From Hericium rajendrae (Eukaryota; Basidiomycota; Agaricomycetes; Russulales; Hericiaceae): a stretch of 64,000 nucleotides of DNA. Shown here one piece after another: positions 46,404-58,675 of this stretch. Positions within the stretch are counted from its first letter, which is position 1. The number at the start of each line of letters is the position of its first letter. Location: assembly GCA_033439255.1 (NCBI GenBank), contig CM065882.1, forward strand, positions 2,790,001 through 2,854,000, in the 5' to 3' direction. The notes beneath the pieces were generated by a model that worked only from the letters and a program-made list of their open reading frames with translations, was not told the origin of the DNA and made no database searches. The position numbers and the translations under genes are program-made.

Positions 46404-47327
46404 TGCGACGTGACGGGGTAGGGATGGATAACTGAAGAGACGCTAGGCAGAAGTGCTGCGCAGGACTAGAAGTAGGGCCTTATGCTAATTAGCGTCTCCC
46501 AGTAGTGAGTTGTTCCTGGCCGCAGCGTAACGGACGGCGTGTGTGGGGGACACTCCCGATTCGCACTTGTTCAACCAGACTCCAGATACCAAGCCAGGGC
46601 GGGGCGCGGATATGTCGATGCGTAAGCCACTATGAGTGGCTAGATTGGAGCGCAAGCAGGCTATTTGAAATGGCCCAGAGCGCAGAAGCGGGGACTACGG
46701 AGGGGTGTGACTGGCTAGTGTCCAAGGAGAGATAACAACGAGGACAACGAGGACAACGAGGATTGGATTGGATGGAACTGGGCTCGTTCAAGGAACGAAG
46801 GCAGTGAAGAAGATCTGTCAAAATGGGGCGAGATCGGTGGAGAGTTGTGGATGCATATCTGGCCTTCGTGCATCATGCGAGCGCAGAGTTGCATTTCTAG
46901 GCCCGGCAGCCAGTTCTTCCTAGATGTCATCGAGACCACGCCTATGGGACCCCTAAGACTGCAGTGCCGACAGGTGCTTCTCCTACCATATTCGGCCGGT
47001 AAAACAGGCTGAATTAGCCGAAAATGGGTGTTTTTAAATGCGAAGAACTCTAAAAAGGTGGTGGGGGCGACAAAACGATGCTAGCGAAAGCGGGGAAGGC
47101 GGGGGAGGGCGGGAAAGGCGGGTGCACGTGCGGAGAAGGGACGCGACTTGTGCACGTGACCGTGGATAGTGACGCCGGGGTCCTTTACGGGCGGGGCGGC
47201 CATCGAGTTTGCATCGAGATACTAATTGCACTACGCCAAGGATCCTGCTATAAATGTCTCCTCCATCGATCTTTTCTGCCTCATCTGCCAACCCCTATCT
47301 TCCGCTACCTCCTCGTCCATCTACAAC
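46404..47327. promoter_or_regulatory. Shared divergent promoter, acetate kinase / phosphoketolase
   Basis: The 924 bases between the two start codons. Phosphoketolase side: TATAAA at 47249-47254, about 75 nt before the ATG, and two identical TGCACGTG elements at 47123-47130 and 47151-47158 (CACGTG E-boxes, 28 bp apart). A GC-rich stretch follows near 47185. In the middle, three 9 bp units of GAGGACAAC type occur at about 46738-46762. No gene is supported inside. Confidence 0.5.
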
Positions 47328-50300
47328 ATGCCTGGCCAACTTCTCGCCCAGGCGAACCCACCTCCCGACCCCTCTCAGCTGCCGGACTCTATCCTGCAGT
47401 ACAGCGTTCAGCTGAACACCCAGAATGCTTTGTCTCCGCAGGAGCTCAAGGACATGCAGACCTTCAGGCGGGCTGCGGACTATATCGCCGCCTGTGAGCC
47501 CTTCCTCACTTTACATGGCCAAGCACTGAGCATATATATCTCCAGCCATGATCTTCCTCAAGGACAATCAGCTCCTTGATCGCAAGATTGTGCATGATGA
47601 TATCAAGAACCGTCTTCTTGGACATTGGGGGACTTGCCCTGGTCTCATTCTTGTCTATGCTCATCTCAACAGGCTTATCCGCAAGACCGGCCAGGATATC
47701 CTCTACGTCGTCGGCCCAGGTATATGATATTCTCACTTTCGGCGCAATCATGACCTAAACTTGTGCCATATAGGTCACGGCGCACCTGCCATCCTCTCAT
47801 GCCTCTGGCTGGAGAATTCTCTTTCAGTTTTCCTCCCGGCTTACCCCCGGGACAAGACGGGCCTCTCCAAGCTGATTGGAGACTTCAGCGTTCCCGGTGG
47901 TTTCCCGAGGTATGTGATTGCAGGAACACAGTCGTGCTTATCTCTCGCTCATGGTGTCATCTATAGTCACGTCAATGCTACGACCCCAGGCAGCATCCAC
48001 GAAGGTGGCGAGCTTGGCTATGCACTAGCAGTTTCCTTCGGTGCCGTTATGGACAAGCCAGATCTCGTGGTCGCTTGTGTTGTCGGAGATGGTGAGGCTG
48101 AAACAGGACCTACTGCGACGTATGTGCTTCGCTGTGAGGGTCGTGTCCTTTGTCTCAGCATATGCATGATATTGGCAGCGCGTGGCACGCCTTCAAGTAT
48201 ATTGATCCCGCGGAGTCCGGTGCTGTCCTGCCGATCGTCCACGTCAACGGTTTCAAGATCTCAGAACGCACCATCTACGGGACAATGGACGACAAGGAGA
48301 TTACAGCTCTCTTTAGGTTTGTGTCATGTCCTCAAATCGATGCTGATTGCTGATCGACTCACGCTCGTTTTTAAAACAGTGGCTATGGATACCAAGTACG
48401 CTTCGTAGAGGATCTACCAAACATCGACCAAGATCTCGCCGCATCCATGGAGTGGGCTCTGTCCGAGATACACAAAATTCAGAAGGCCGCTCGCTCAGGA
48501 CACCCGATTATTAAGCCCCGCTGGCCCGTACTCATCCTCCGCACGCCCAAGGTAGGCTATATGCGCATAAATGTGCGCGGATTATCACTGACTTGATATG
48601 ATAGGGCTGGGGCGGACCGAAGAAGTTGCACGGCGAGTTTATTGAAGGCTCGTACCGTTCGCATCAGGTTCCTCTTCCCGAGGCGAAGAGCGACCCCGAG
48701 GAACTTGCTATGCTTCAGGATTGGCTCGATTCTTATAATCCCCATGAGTTGTTCGACAAGAACGGCGCTCCCATCGAGTCCGTGTTGAACATCGTTCCCA
48801 AACAGGAAGACAAGAAGCTCGGACAAAGGAAGGAAGCCAATGCCGGTTATACCCAGCTTACTGTGCCAGACTGGATGTCCAAGGGTGTCGAAAAGGGCAG
48901 CCAGCAGAGCTGCATGAAAGTCGTCGGCGAGTGGTTGCACGACGTTGTTGCGGAGTGAGAATTTATCGGAATGGTGATAATTGACGCTAATTTGGTTGCT
49001 CTTAGGAACCCCGAGTCGTTCCGCATCTTCTCGCCCGATGAACTCGTTTCGAACAAGCTTGACGCTGTCCTGCGCGATACCGGTCGCGATTTCCAATGGG
49101 ACGCCGCATCTCGTGGGAAGGGCGGTCGTGTCATCGAAATTCTCTCCGAGCACACTTGCCAAGGTATGCTTCAGGGCTATACACTTACCGGCCGCACTGG
49201 CCTTCTCCCCTCGTACGAGGCCTTCCTCGGCATCGTTGCGACCATGATGGTCCAGTACAGCAAGTTCGTCAAGATGTCGCGTGAGACGACATGGCGCGAG
49301 GATGTGGGCTCCCTGAACTACGTCGAGACGTCGACCTGGACGCGTCAGGAGCACAACGGCTTCTCGCACCAGAATCCGGCCTTCATCGGTTCGGTCCTGA
49401 ATCTGAAACCCGCGGCGGCACGGGTGTATCTCCCACCCGATGCTAACTGTACCTTGTCAACGATGGCCCATTGTTTGAGGGCGAAGAATTACGTGAACTT
49501 GATGGTCGGGAGCAAGCAGGAGACGCCGGTGTGGTTGTCTCCTGAGGAAGCTGACGCTGTACGTCCACCAGCTATCTTCCGCAACTGTCGTCCTGACGTT
49601 TTTCGTGCTCCCTTAGCACTGCATTGCTGGTGCTTCCATCTGGAAATTCGCCTCTGTCGACGATGGCATCAACCCCGACGTGTACGTCCTCCATCCCCTG
49701 CACTAGAATTGCGCTAATGTTGCTGCTCCACCAGCGTTCTCGTGGGCATCGGCGTCGAGATGACCTTCGAAGTTATCGCTGCCGCCGCACTGCTCCGCAA
49801 GTACTCTCCGGAGCTGCGTGTCCGCGTCGTCAATGTCACGGATCTAATGATTCTCGGGCCGTGGGGCACGCACCCGCATTCATTGTACGACGGCGACTTT
49901 GACTCGCTGTTCACACCCGACAAACCCATCCACTTCAATTACCACGGGTACCCGATCGAGCTGAAGGGCCTATTGTTCGGCCGGCCGAACTTAGACCGGA
50001 TATCTATTGAAGGCTACAGAGAAGAGGGAACCACGACTTCGCCCTTCGACGTATGTGCTATCAGCTGGTCGTGTTCTTGGATTCGGGCTGACCATGGGTG
50101 TACTGCAGATGATGCTGGAGAACAACACTTCGCGGTATCACGTTGCCGCGGCTGCCGTGCGTAAAGGTGGTGAGAGCAACCCGCGCGTGCAGGTGTCGGC
50201 GCACAAGCTGGCGACGCAGTTCCTGCACTTCGTGCAGAAGGACAAGGAGTACATTCTCGCGAACGGCAAAGGTGCGTCACGATTGTCTTTCGCTATGGTG

Positions 50301-50365
50301 TGACTGGACTTGACCTGTCCTTTCTAGATCCTGAGGGTACCTTTGATACGCCTTCCTTCAAGTAA
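47328..50365 (+). CDS. XFP: Xylulose-5-phosphate / fructose-6-phosphate phosphoketolase
   Basis: Thiamine-diphosphate enzyme that splits xylulose-5-P (or fructose-6-P) with phosphate into acetyl-phosphate and glyceraldehyde-3-P (or erythrose-4-P). About 835 residues. Seen in order: MPGQLLAQANPPPDPSQLPD, FRRAADYIAASMIFLKDNQ, GHWGTCPGLILVYAHLNRL, YVVGPGHGAP, TTPGSIHEGGELGYALAVS, VVGDGEAETGPTATAWHAFK (ThDP/Mg site), LPIVHVNGFKISERTIYGTM, VLILRTPKGWGGPKKLHGEF, SFRIFSPDELVSNKLDAVL, LTGRTGLLPSYEAFLGIVA, TRQEHNGFSHQNPAFIGSVL and VNVTDLMILGPWGTHPHSL. It ends PEGTFDTPSFK at 50365. About a dozen short introns; the frame agrees with the family throughout. The partner acetate kinase is divergent. Confidence 0.97.
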
Positions 50366-51091
50366 AGCATAGCGAGTATGAGTACATGACGTGGTCGGAC
50401 CTCATGATAGTTCTGCCGAACGACTTTTAGATAATCATCGATTCACCCCAAACAATTCCATTTCGGCATTTCACCTTTGTATCGTCAAAGTGCATCTGTT
50501 TGTACTATTAGAACTGTAGTGTTTCCTGTGTGCTCATCCGTAATACAAGACCAGATGCATGTTCCGTCCTTCTGCTTCTGGACCTCGAGGTCTACACTCA
50601 TCTGGGTACAGTATTTTTCCTTGACATTTCCTATTCGTTTAATTTGATTCAGCTCGCTATCGAGTTCTCTAGTTTGCGAGATGGCACAAAAACACATTGC
50701 AGAGATATTTAGCCATCATTAATCATTCCTAGTAGTACCATCTGTTCAATTCAGTAATGAGACGGGTCCGGACCTTCCATGATCGTCGTCTTGCACAGCT
50801 TTCCCAGCCAGTGCGGTTTCGCGTTACGCTAACAGGTGAGCTGCGTTTTTTTCCCTGTCTGGACTCGCTTGCCTGCAGGCCTTTGGTATGGAAGGCGGAT
50901 CATGATAATGACCTGGTCAGGTCCCACGATGTCAAGAGACACCGCCCATGTCGAGGGCCGCAGCAACTCTTGACGCCATGCACATCAGGATGGATGTACA
51001 GCTTGGGCGGAGGGCTGTACGGCAGTCCTCCCTCCGTCTCTTTATACCCCACATACCCCACATTGCTATCGATACCCTGGTGCCGTCGCCA
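50366..51091. other. Intergenic region
   Basis: About 730 bases of phosphoketolase 3' UTR and DUF6593-gene promoter. No gene recognised. Confidence 0.5.
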
Positions 51092-51863
51092 ATGATGTCC
51101 GGGCCCATCGCACTTATATTCGAGACCGACAACCCCTGCAACACGACAATCCGCGCGGGCGTGCGAGGTCGCATACACGGTCGCGACGGACTTCGCGAAC
51201 AAGAACAAGCCCGTCACGCGCGTGCATGATGGCGGCGGCGGGCTTGTTGCAGAGTGGGTCTGGCGCGGCTGGCGCTCGGATCTGCTCACGATGAACGGGA
51301 GGTCGTTTCCCGCAAGCAGCTGGCTGAGGAAGAGCATCGTGCCGTTCAACGAGTGTGTGGTGCTCTGACTCTGTGGGCTTTGGGTGGGTGCTGACTTCTA
51401 GAGGTGCAGCTCTGTCTCTTTTGAGGATGAGCAGAAACGGAAGTACCGTTGGGGGAACAACTCGCCCGGTCTCCAGCTTCAAGTACGTCTTCCCCTCCTC
51501 TTTGCCTTTCGCCGCACGAGTGCTGACGTGCACCGCTAGCTCTTCTCGCAGGACGACAAGACGCAGCCCATCGCGCGCTTCCGGCGCTCGCATAAGGACA
51601 AGTCCACCGGCGCGGTCGTCCCGGCGGAGCTGGTGCTCGACGAGCGCGCGGATGAGATCCGTACACTGGTGGTCGTGTCGTTCCTCATCCTCGAGCGCCC
51701 GCATCGTGAGCGCACGACGGAGACGGCGAGTCGCGCCAACGCTATTGCTCAGCCATTAGTTATGCAGGGTTGGCCTCCGCCTCCACAGCATAATGGACGA
51801 CCTGCCGTCTGTAGATTTGTACTTAATACGTGTTTGACCAGGGACTTTTGCGGTGCAATATGA
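51092..51863 (+). CDS. DUF6593 protein, copy 1
   Basis: Member of a basidiomycete-expanded family of unknown function (DUF6593, small beta-rich proteins). It starts MMSGPIALIFETDNPCNTTI, then AYTVATDFANKNKPVTRVH, LVAEWVWRGWRSDLLTMNG, an intron after SIVPFNE, SFEDEQKRKYRWGNNSPGLQ, a second intron, then FSQDDKTQPIARFRRSHKDK and the hydrophobic EIRTLVVVSFLILERPHRER. This order of a short NTT start, a W-rich middle and a final hydrophobic helix is the family's. The frame slips by one near 51155 (GCGCGGGCG), just after NTTIRA. A second copy follows about 0.2 kb downstream. Confidence 0.7.
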
Positions 51864-52041
51864 ATTTGCTGAGGGTCTTTGTCTTTTATGCGATGATGTC
51901 CACTGTCCGTCTAATGCACGCCGTTGCCCTCGCAAGCAATCCTATGCTATGTCATAAAAAGATGGTCTTGTCTTGGTGCCCTGTCTGCACTTATCCTCCT
52001 AGTCATATTCATGACCAGGCCACGTACCATTTTGTCAGGAG

Positions 52042-52651
52042 ATGGCGCTCGTGTCGAGAGCTGTCGAGGGCCGCAGCAGCAAGCCCGCCACACGCGTTCA
52101 TGATAGTGTCGGGATGCTCGTCGCGGAGTGGGTCTGGCGTAGCTGGCGCTCGGACCTCCTCATGCTCGATGGGAAGTTATTCGCCGCGAGCAATCGGCTG
52201 AAGAAGAGTATCGTGCCGTTTTATGACTGTGTGGTTTGCATTTACACTGAGTTGTGGGTGCTGACTTACCCTTAGCTCTGTGCCCTTCGAGGACAACCAG
52301 CGGCGGAAGTATCATTGGAGGAATTCGCCCGCCCTGCAACTCCAGGTGCATTTTCTCCGCCTCTGCCGTTCTCGCGTACACGGCTTACTCATACTTATGC
52401 GCCGTCTCCGACAGCTCTCCTCGCAGGACGACAAGACGCGCCCGATCGCACGCTTCCGGCGCTCACATAGGGACAAATCCACGTCCGTTATCGTCCCAAT
52501 GGAGCTGCTGCTCGACGGGCGCGCAAACGAGATCCACGCGTTTATCGTCGTGTCATTCCTCCTCCTTAGACGCCATCGTGAGCGCATACAGGAGGCGGTG
52601 AATCGCGCCAAAGTTAATGCCGCAAAGAATGAGTTCGGCGTATATGCGTAA
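52042..52651 (+). CDS. DUF6593 protein, copy 2 (N-terminally short)
   Basis: Tandem relative of the preceding gene. It aligns from SKPATRVHDS onward: LVAEWVWRSWRSDLLMLDG, KKSIVPFYD, an intron, PFEDNQRRKYHWRNSPALQ, an intron, then SQDDKTRPIARFRRSHRDK and EIHAFIVVSFLLLRRHRER, ending at 52651. Both introns are at the same places as in copy 1. The first 40-50 residues of copy 1 (the NTTI start and AYTV strand) have no clear counterpart; the only candidate start, at 52042, gives MALVSRAVEGRSSKPATRVH. It is either a shortened gene or a decaying duplicate. Confidence 0.55.
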
Positions 52652-54029
52652 GACCTGGTAACCCCATCAGGTCTTCGGATACCTGAAAGTGTTTGACTGG
52701 CAGTCTTTACTGTGCGATATGAAGACACTGGGTTTGGAAAGAGCGCTTAGTGGAGGACATTGCATACGAGCGGCTGGCTACAGCACCTTTGACATCAGGG
52801 GAGTCATCGAAGAAACCCTAACGGTAATCTCTTTTCTCCTCGGCACGCAGACGGAAGCCCTGTAAGGTACCTAAAGGAATGTTCCCATAGGTCTCACAGA
52901 TACCAGTGTTTCAACCAACTTCCCAGCAGGGTCAATTAAATTTTTGAAAGCGGTCGGAATAATATGGCACCATGCACATGTACCAATTTTCGTTATGCTG
53001 TCCCTGGAATTCGGATAATTCACCTAGCCTTTACGAGACATCGGGCTTCAAGGGGAGTGTCAGGTTCACGCCCCCGATGCTTCCTGGATCTTGTCAAAAA
53101 TGGGCTTCACTCGCATGCCTCGTGACGCAACACAAGACAGCCGCAGGGACCCGACCGAGTTCCGCAGAGCGCACATGGCGTGGCGTTCATCTTCCTGCTT
53201 GACTGCTAAGGGACGCCCCGCCGAGCTACCTGTTCTCACATTCCAGGAGGACGATGGGGTGAGCAGGAACGTTCCATGCAACTGTGCTTTGCCAGCAGGC
53301 GATTAGGTGCCTGTCAGGCAAAACCTACGCGGAGTGCTCGAGTCAACGATGCATGGAAGAGGGCATTACTGGTGCGGGCGGAATGGATGGTGCGAGGCGG
53401 AGTGGCGATAAGGTTCAAGGTGAGCTATATCGTGTCCATCTTTGCAGCACAGCCGGCTCGTGGGGGGACGCGCATCCCAGAATGAAGGTCTTCTAGTCGC
53501 AGGGCGTCGAAGTCAATAGCGATGCACGCCTAGGGTCAGTCCTCGCACATCTCATTTGAAACGAGCTTGCGCCTCCCACAACATATGGCTGTCCTTGCAT
53601 GAAATTGAACAGAGATGACATCCAGCTTGGCGTACCTCGAAGGCATCAGAATGAATGTCTAGATGCCCCGCTGCTGTACGTGGTGCTGTCTTCGCTGCAT
53701 CGCCGCGGTCACCAGACTTGAAAATGGCCGCGATCCACTACATTTGGCCGAGAGTTGTGGACCTAGGGAGGATACACTCGGGCCGCGTGCCCTATATTCA
53801 GAATAGACTGAAAGGCCTGGCAGGATATAGCAATCGCAACCTTGTTATCACCGGGATGATTGCGCCCAGATCTCTGGGCGGTGTTGTGGAAGATCAGGGC
53901 GGTGTTGTGGAGCAGGCAAGCATGAGAGAACTGAAAATTGTGCATGTTCGCAATCAAAAACGTGGCAGAAGATATCGTTATGCTGTTGGTATGTGACGTG
54001 AGTATCACTGCATTCCCCCAACGCCGCAT
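52652..54029. other. Intergenic region
   Basis: About 1.4 kb between the DUF6593 pair and the 3' end of the DENND6-like gene. Several short open frames, none with a recognisable motif or splice structure. No repeats noted. Confidence 0.45.
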
Positions 54030-56185
54030 TCAGCCGTCTCCTTCAGCACTCTTGCGACTGTTTCTTCCCGGTTGGCCAGCCATAAAGCCGAAGGCAGGCG
54101 TCCGTAGCCATTTCTCGTAGAATTCGCGCTGCTTGCTACTTGAGCGGAAAGGAAGCGGGGTGCCATGGGCCTTCAAGGAAGCGAGAAAATTCGCATTATT
54201 GAACGGCTTCAATCGGGCTGCTGCCGGCCATCCGCGGAGCGTCTCCGAAGGCGATGGAATGAGGGTATTGAGGTACCGGTTGAGAGGAACAAGAAGTGCG
54301 GCGGTGCGAGAAGAGAAATGTCGACGCAATGCAGTGGATGCTTCCTCCTCTGCTCGGCTACAGTTGAGAAAGGGAATCTCAGACGAATGGGAAATATCAC
54401 TCACGCGCCCGCGGCTCACCGCGGCATGCATCTTCCATCTGCTGGAGTAACTGTCGATCTTTGGAAATGTATCGCCTGTGCGTCGAAGTCCTCCAGCCTG
54501 GTGGAGGACCTGTGACGTTGACAGATCTCTCCTTAGGTTTCTTCGGTCTAGAAGAGCATGATAAGGACAGCGAAAATGATATCATTATACCGAGCCCTAT
54601 CACCTTGTCCTCCCGAGACTTAAAACATGCGGCCAATGCTTGCACGCTCGTTCGAAGTAAGGATTGGTCACGCCAAGAAGCAGCCCGGCTTTCGGAGGCA
54701 TATCATTGACAAGGGCATTGTGCTCCTTATCGTGTATAGTGAAGTATGGACGAAAGTCACTGGGCCAGGGAATCTGCAAAAAAAAACCGTTCATCAGCAT
54801 CTGGGCGCAAAGCATCCAATACGGGTCGTACAGGTCGAAAGAGATCTCGGAGCCACCATACGGCTTGGCTTGTCATCGCTGGGGACGGTCCGAACACTAG
54901 AATAGGTTCGCACAGGACAAGACATTCCCAGATTGACCAGAGATGAGGAAGCGAGGCTTCGAAAAGAGTCAGTGGAGGAGGGTAGAAGGTGGGGCGCAAG
55001 CAAGGATCTTGCAGACTTCAGCACATGCTTCAGCTTCGATTTCCAGAGACGCAACTCACATGCCAATCCTGGTCCGTCTGGCTATGCAGATGGGCTGTAT
55101 TGCTCAGCTGCTGCTCGTCTAGAGTTTCCGGGATTTCCGCGTGCATCACAGAACCTAGAAATCCAAGTTCTATCGTCCTTCCTGGGAGCGGTGCGGACCT
55201 GTTCTTTCCGTGTCATGTCGGCAGGCCGAGACACACGGATCAAATCCGATTCAAACGGCTCACCAGTTAGCTATGTTATGAGAGGCTACTTCCAGTATCG
55301 GCTCTCCATGGGTCTGATATAGCGGCCCCAACTTCGATAAAACACTATGCCACAGGGCGGGGTAGGGCTGATGAGTCAATATCACAATGGAACGCTGCAG
55401 GGGAAACGTTACTGAGATGGAAAACACGAAACACATGGCGCCGATTAATGAGTCACCTGTTCATAGCCGCGCTTGAAGGATGGGTCCTTTCGTCGACTGA
55501 AGTGTGAAAATGCGTAGATGAAACCATCCGGAGAAACCGGTCTGGGATCGTCGCTGTGCAATGTAAGTTTACCCTCGCGAATCCGAAACGAATGAATCTG
55601 GGAGCCTTCCTCAAACTGGGCCGAGTCTGGGAATGCGGAGAATGCGCTACGCCGATGAAATTTCAACAAGCACAAGGCGAGAAACAATATAGAGTTTGAC
55701 TAACATATTTTCTGCCTCGAATGGGAAGAGTTGGAGATCCGGAAAAACGCATGCGAGAACTGGGCCAAGTTCTAGATCGAAATTCACTAGAAACTTTACA
55801 TGAGCGGTGATTAACGGTAAGTAAAGCAATGGAGTGTGCCTATGGCGAGACCCAGAATCCATCTTCGCAGTCGTTCAATCTTTCCGTCCTCCAATGAAAC
55901 ACCATCTAGAGTTGGTATCTTGCTCTGACTTGAGCTTGGTATTCTAAACGGAAGTGTTCGTGACCGCGACAACGTCCCCGCGGATTGTAGCGGGGGCCGC
56001 TCTTGTGATAAAGGCAAGTTTGGGGAAGAAGGTGATCTCTGTGGATGCATTGGGCGATGTCTGGGCGTGGCGGGCTCCTCATCCTGTAATTTCAGGCTGG
56101 ATAGCGAGGGACCGGCGTCTGATGTTGATGTAAGAGAGGTTGTAGAGCTTTGTCGGGAAGAATAAACTTCTCCGCTGTCTGTCAT
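54030..56185 (-). CDS. DENN-domain protein, DENND6/AVL9-like
   Basis: Predicted Rab-GEF-type DENN protein of the DENND6 group, which works in endosomal recycling in animals. About 600 residues. The start MTDSGEVYSSRQSSTTSL leads a Ser/Pro-rich N terminus. The DENN core follows: VNFDLELGPVLACVFPDLQL, AFSAFPDSAQFEEGSQIHSF, GFIYAFSHFSRRKDPSFKRG, LVFGPSPAMTSQAVWWLRDL, PSDFRPYFTIHDKEHNALV, LLLGVTNPYFERACKHWPHV and, near the end, LRRHFSSRTAALLVPLNRYL, LKAHGTPLPFRSSSKQREF. Each block sits in its own minus-strand exon; introns were not mapped to the base. The match is by block order and sequence (TNPYFERACKHWPH is diagnostic). Confidence 0.8.
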
Positions 56186-57097
56186 CTTCTCATCTAGGTT
56201 CAGCGCCTAACGGCTGCGACGAATGAATATAAGAGTCGATGGTTGACGGACCTCACGTATGAGGGAAGTGGATGCAGGAGACAAGCGCAAGTCACTGGTG
56301 CGCTTGCTCCGTTTGATTTCCATTTCTGGACTGCTAACTCCACAGGCACGCAGTACGCGTGTTGCAAGTAAATGTAATTCTCAACTGCCGACACGCTTCA
56401 GTAATGGTTTTCATCTCCGTTTAATCGCCACTTGAAAACTGTCTTTACATCTGCTCTCATATCGACTTGTTCTCTGAATGAAATCATATCGAAATAATGG
56501 GGCGCTTCGGACGATGTCCGAGTCAGGCCAAGCTTCGAGTTCCTTCATTGTAAGTTAGCTCCGCCTCGAGTCCATTTTTTTTTCACAAAACTAGAATGAG
56601 TTTGCCAACAGCTGTGGGTTGTTTTGTTTTCTCATTTGTGCACATTCTTACCTGGAATGTCAGACATTTGACTGACAGATGAAGCGGCAAGTCCAACTCT
56701 TGCAACAAGTGAGCTTATACTTCTTCTGCCGAATGACTATACTAACCTCTATTCCGGGGTTCTTATTTTTGTCTGTCAGGTCTGTTGACGTGAACGCGCA
56801 AGGGTCATGACGCGATGACACCCAGACTCGGAATTGACACGGGGCGCTGGGCCTTGCTTCGACGCTCAGTCGATAGCATGGATGGCTGATCAGATCTAAG
56901 CATGACCGTCCTACCGTCACGGAGTCTCGAGGAGTCTTTCGGAATTCCTTCCGCATTTCCGTCGTCGTACGTCCAATGCATTTTATAAGCCAATATGCAT
57001 AGGCGCTAGGGAGTTTGCTCGAAGCTTTAAATAGTGAGTAGCTTTTCTTCGACAGCCCATACAAGCAAATTCCTTCTCAGCTTAGATTTCGGATAGA
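56186..57097. other. Divergent intergenic region
   Basis: About 900 bases holding the promoters of the DENND6-like gene and the first oxygenase. A TATA-like CTTTAAATAG lies at 57025-57034, about 65 nt before the oxygenase ATG. No gene supported. Confidence 0.5.
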
Positions 57098-58675
57098 ATG
57101 CCTGCTATCACACTTCCTCAAGTGCCGCGCTGGGTTCCTGCACCCGTCACCCAGGAAAGTAGTTAGTGTATCTGACACCCTTTCCGTGATTGGTTCACTG
57201 ACGCCGGTGGCAGTCAAATGGGCCGAACTGGCGATCATAGATCTGTCAAAGACGAAGACACCCGAAGGCCGCGCCGAGCAAGCAATCGTAGCCCGTGATG
57301 CAATGCACAATCAGGTTTTTTCTACGTTATCAATCACGGCCTCAAGAAATCGCAGGTTTATTTCCTCGATTTTCCTCGATTTATCTCCAGTTGAAAGAAT
57401 ATTCTCATCCCGATCTCGCAGGTTGAACGTTTATTCGATATAGGCGCAGTGCCATTCGATCAGGTAGACAAGGATGAGAAACTGCATTACGAGGCCAATA
57501 TCAAAGCGACTGGCGAGTACCTCGGCTACAAATTACCGCAATATTGGGTACGCAACTGCATACTTACGCATCATTTCTTTCTCTGACCACGTGCCAAAGC
57601 ACATATCTAACGGAGTCAAAGATAGAATCGAGCATTACAATCGTGAGCAAGTGCTGGGATAGCTCATATTCCGATCTGACTTCATGTCCTCGAACAGTTC
57701 CGCGCGACGTTTCGTGCCGGGAACATCCCACCGCTCTGAGACCGTTTCTCCCGGAAATACAGAAGTTTATCGAATACACGCACAGCGAAATAATGTATGA
57801 AGTCGAAAGGTATCTGATAATTTATCGAACCGACAAATACGCAGCTTGATCAGATTGATAGGTTGCTAGCGATAGGTTTGGAACTCCCGGAGAATACGTT
57901 TACGGACATGCATCCTTGGGATGAAACCAACCATTCATTCTGTGAGTAGATGTGCTGGGTCATGCTTATAATGAACTCATTTTAGATCAGTTAGGTTCAT
58001 GCTCTAGTAAGCCTGTCGACAGTTACGATGTCATTGGCAAGTTGCTTAAATTTTCACATCAGCAACCCTCGAACAGACGACGAAGAAACGAAGACCGAGG
58101 GCGTCTGGATGAAAGGACACGCAGGTAAGAGCTATCGAAGACGGTCTCGCTGTATCCTCACTGGTGCGGATCTAGATCATATGACATTGACTGCACTATG
58201 GAGCCAACCTGTCACGGCGCTGCAGATTAAGGACGACGAGGGAAATTGGCGCTACATCAAGCATATAGATAACGCCTTGGTAGGCGTTGTGGCGTTATGC
58301 TTGAGCCGTGCCATTAATAGACCGCTTCGTTCAGGTCATAAACTGTGGAGACACAACCGAGTATCTCTCAGGAGGTTACTACAGATCCGCAATTCACCGC
58401 GTTATCAAGCCGCCTGCGGACCAGTCAGGCTACCGGCGCCTTGGCATGATCTACTTTCAGTACATGGCGGACCAACTTCTTCTCAAGCCTCTGGTGGAGA
58501 GCCCCGTCCTGCAGCGAGAGGGTATCACGAAAGCTCTTGACGGCGATATTACCCAAGAAGCTTGGAGAAAAGGTAGAGTCTCCAGGTATGGAGTAACGAG
58601 TCTGCAGAAGAGCATAGAAGATGGAGTCGAATACGAAATCATCAACGGCGTGTACAGGTCAAGCACTACAATTAG
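57098..58675 (+). CDS. 2-oxoglutarate/Fe(II) oxygenase (isopenicillin N synthase-like), tandem copy 1
   Basis: Non-heme iron dioxygenase fold (DIOX_N plus 2OG-FeII_Oxy). It begins MPAITLPQVPRWVPAPVTQE and continues WAELAIIDLSKTKTPEGRAE, FDIGAVPFDQVDKDEKLHYE, VPRDVSCREHPTALRPFLPE, LELPENTFTDMHPWDETNHS and GVWMKGHA-D-HMTLTALWSQ, where the HxD iron ligands span an intron. Then come ALQIKDDEGNWRYIKHIDNA, NCGDTTEYLSGGYYRSAIHR with the distal His and substrate Arg region, and YFQYMADQLLLKPLVESPVL. Compared with copies 2 and 3 the frame slips twice: at about 57315, where copy 2 has one base more before FFYVINHG, and at about 58655, just before the final VKHYN and stop at 58673-58675. It may be a decaying copy or carry sequence errors. 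Confidence 0.75.
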
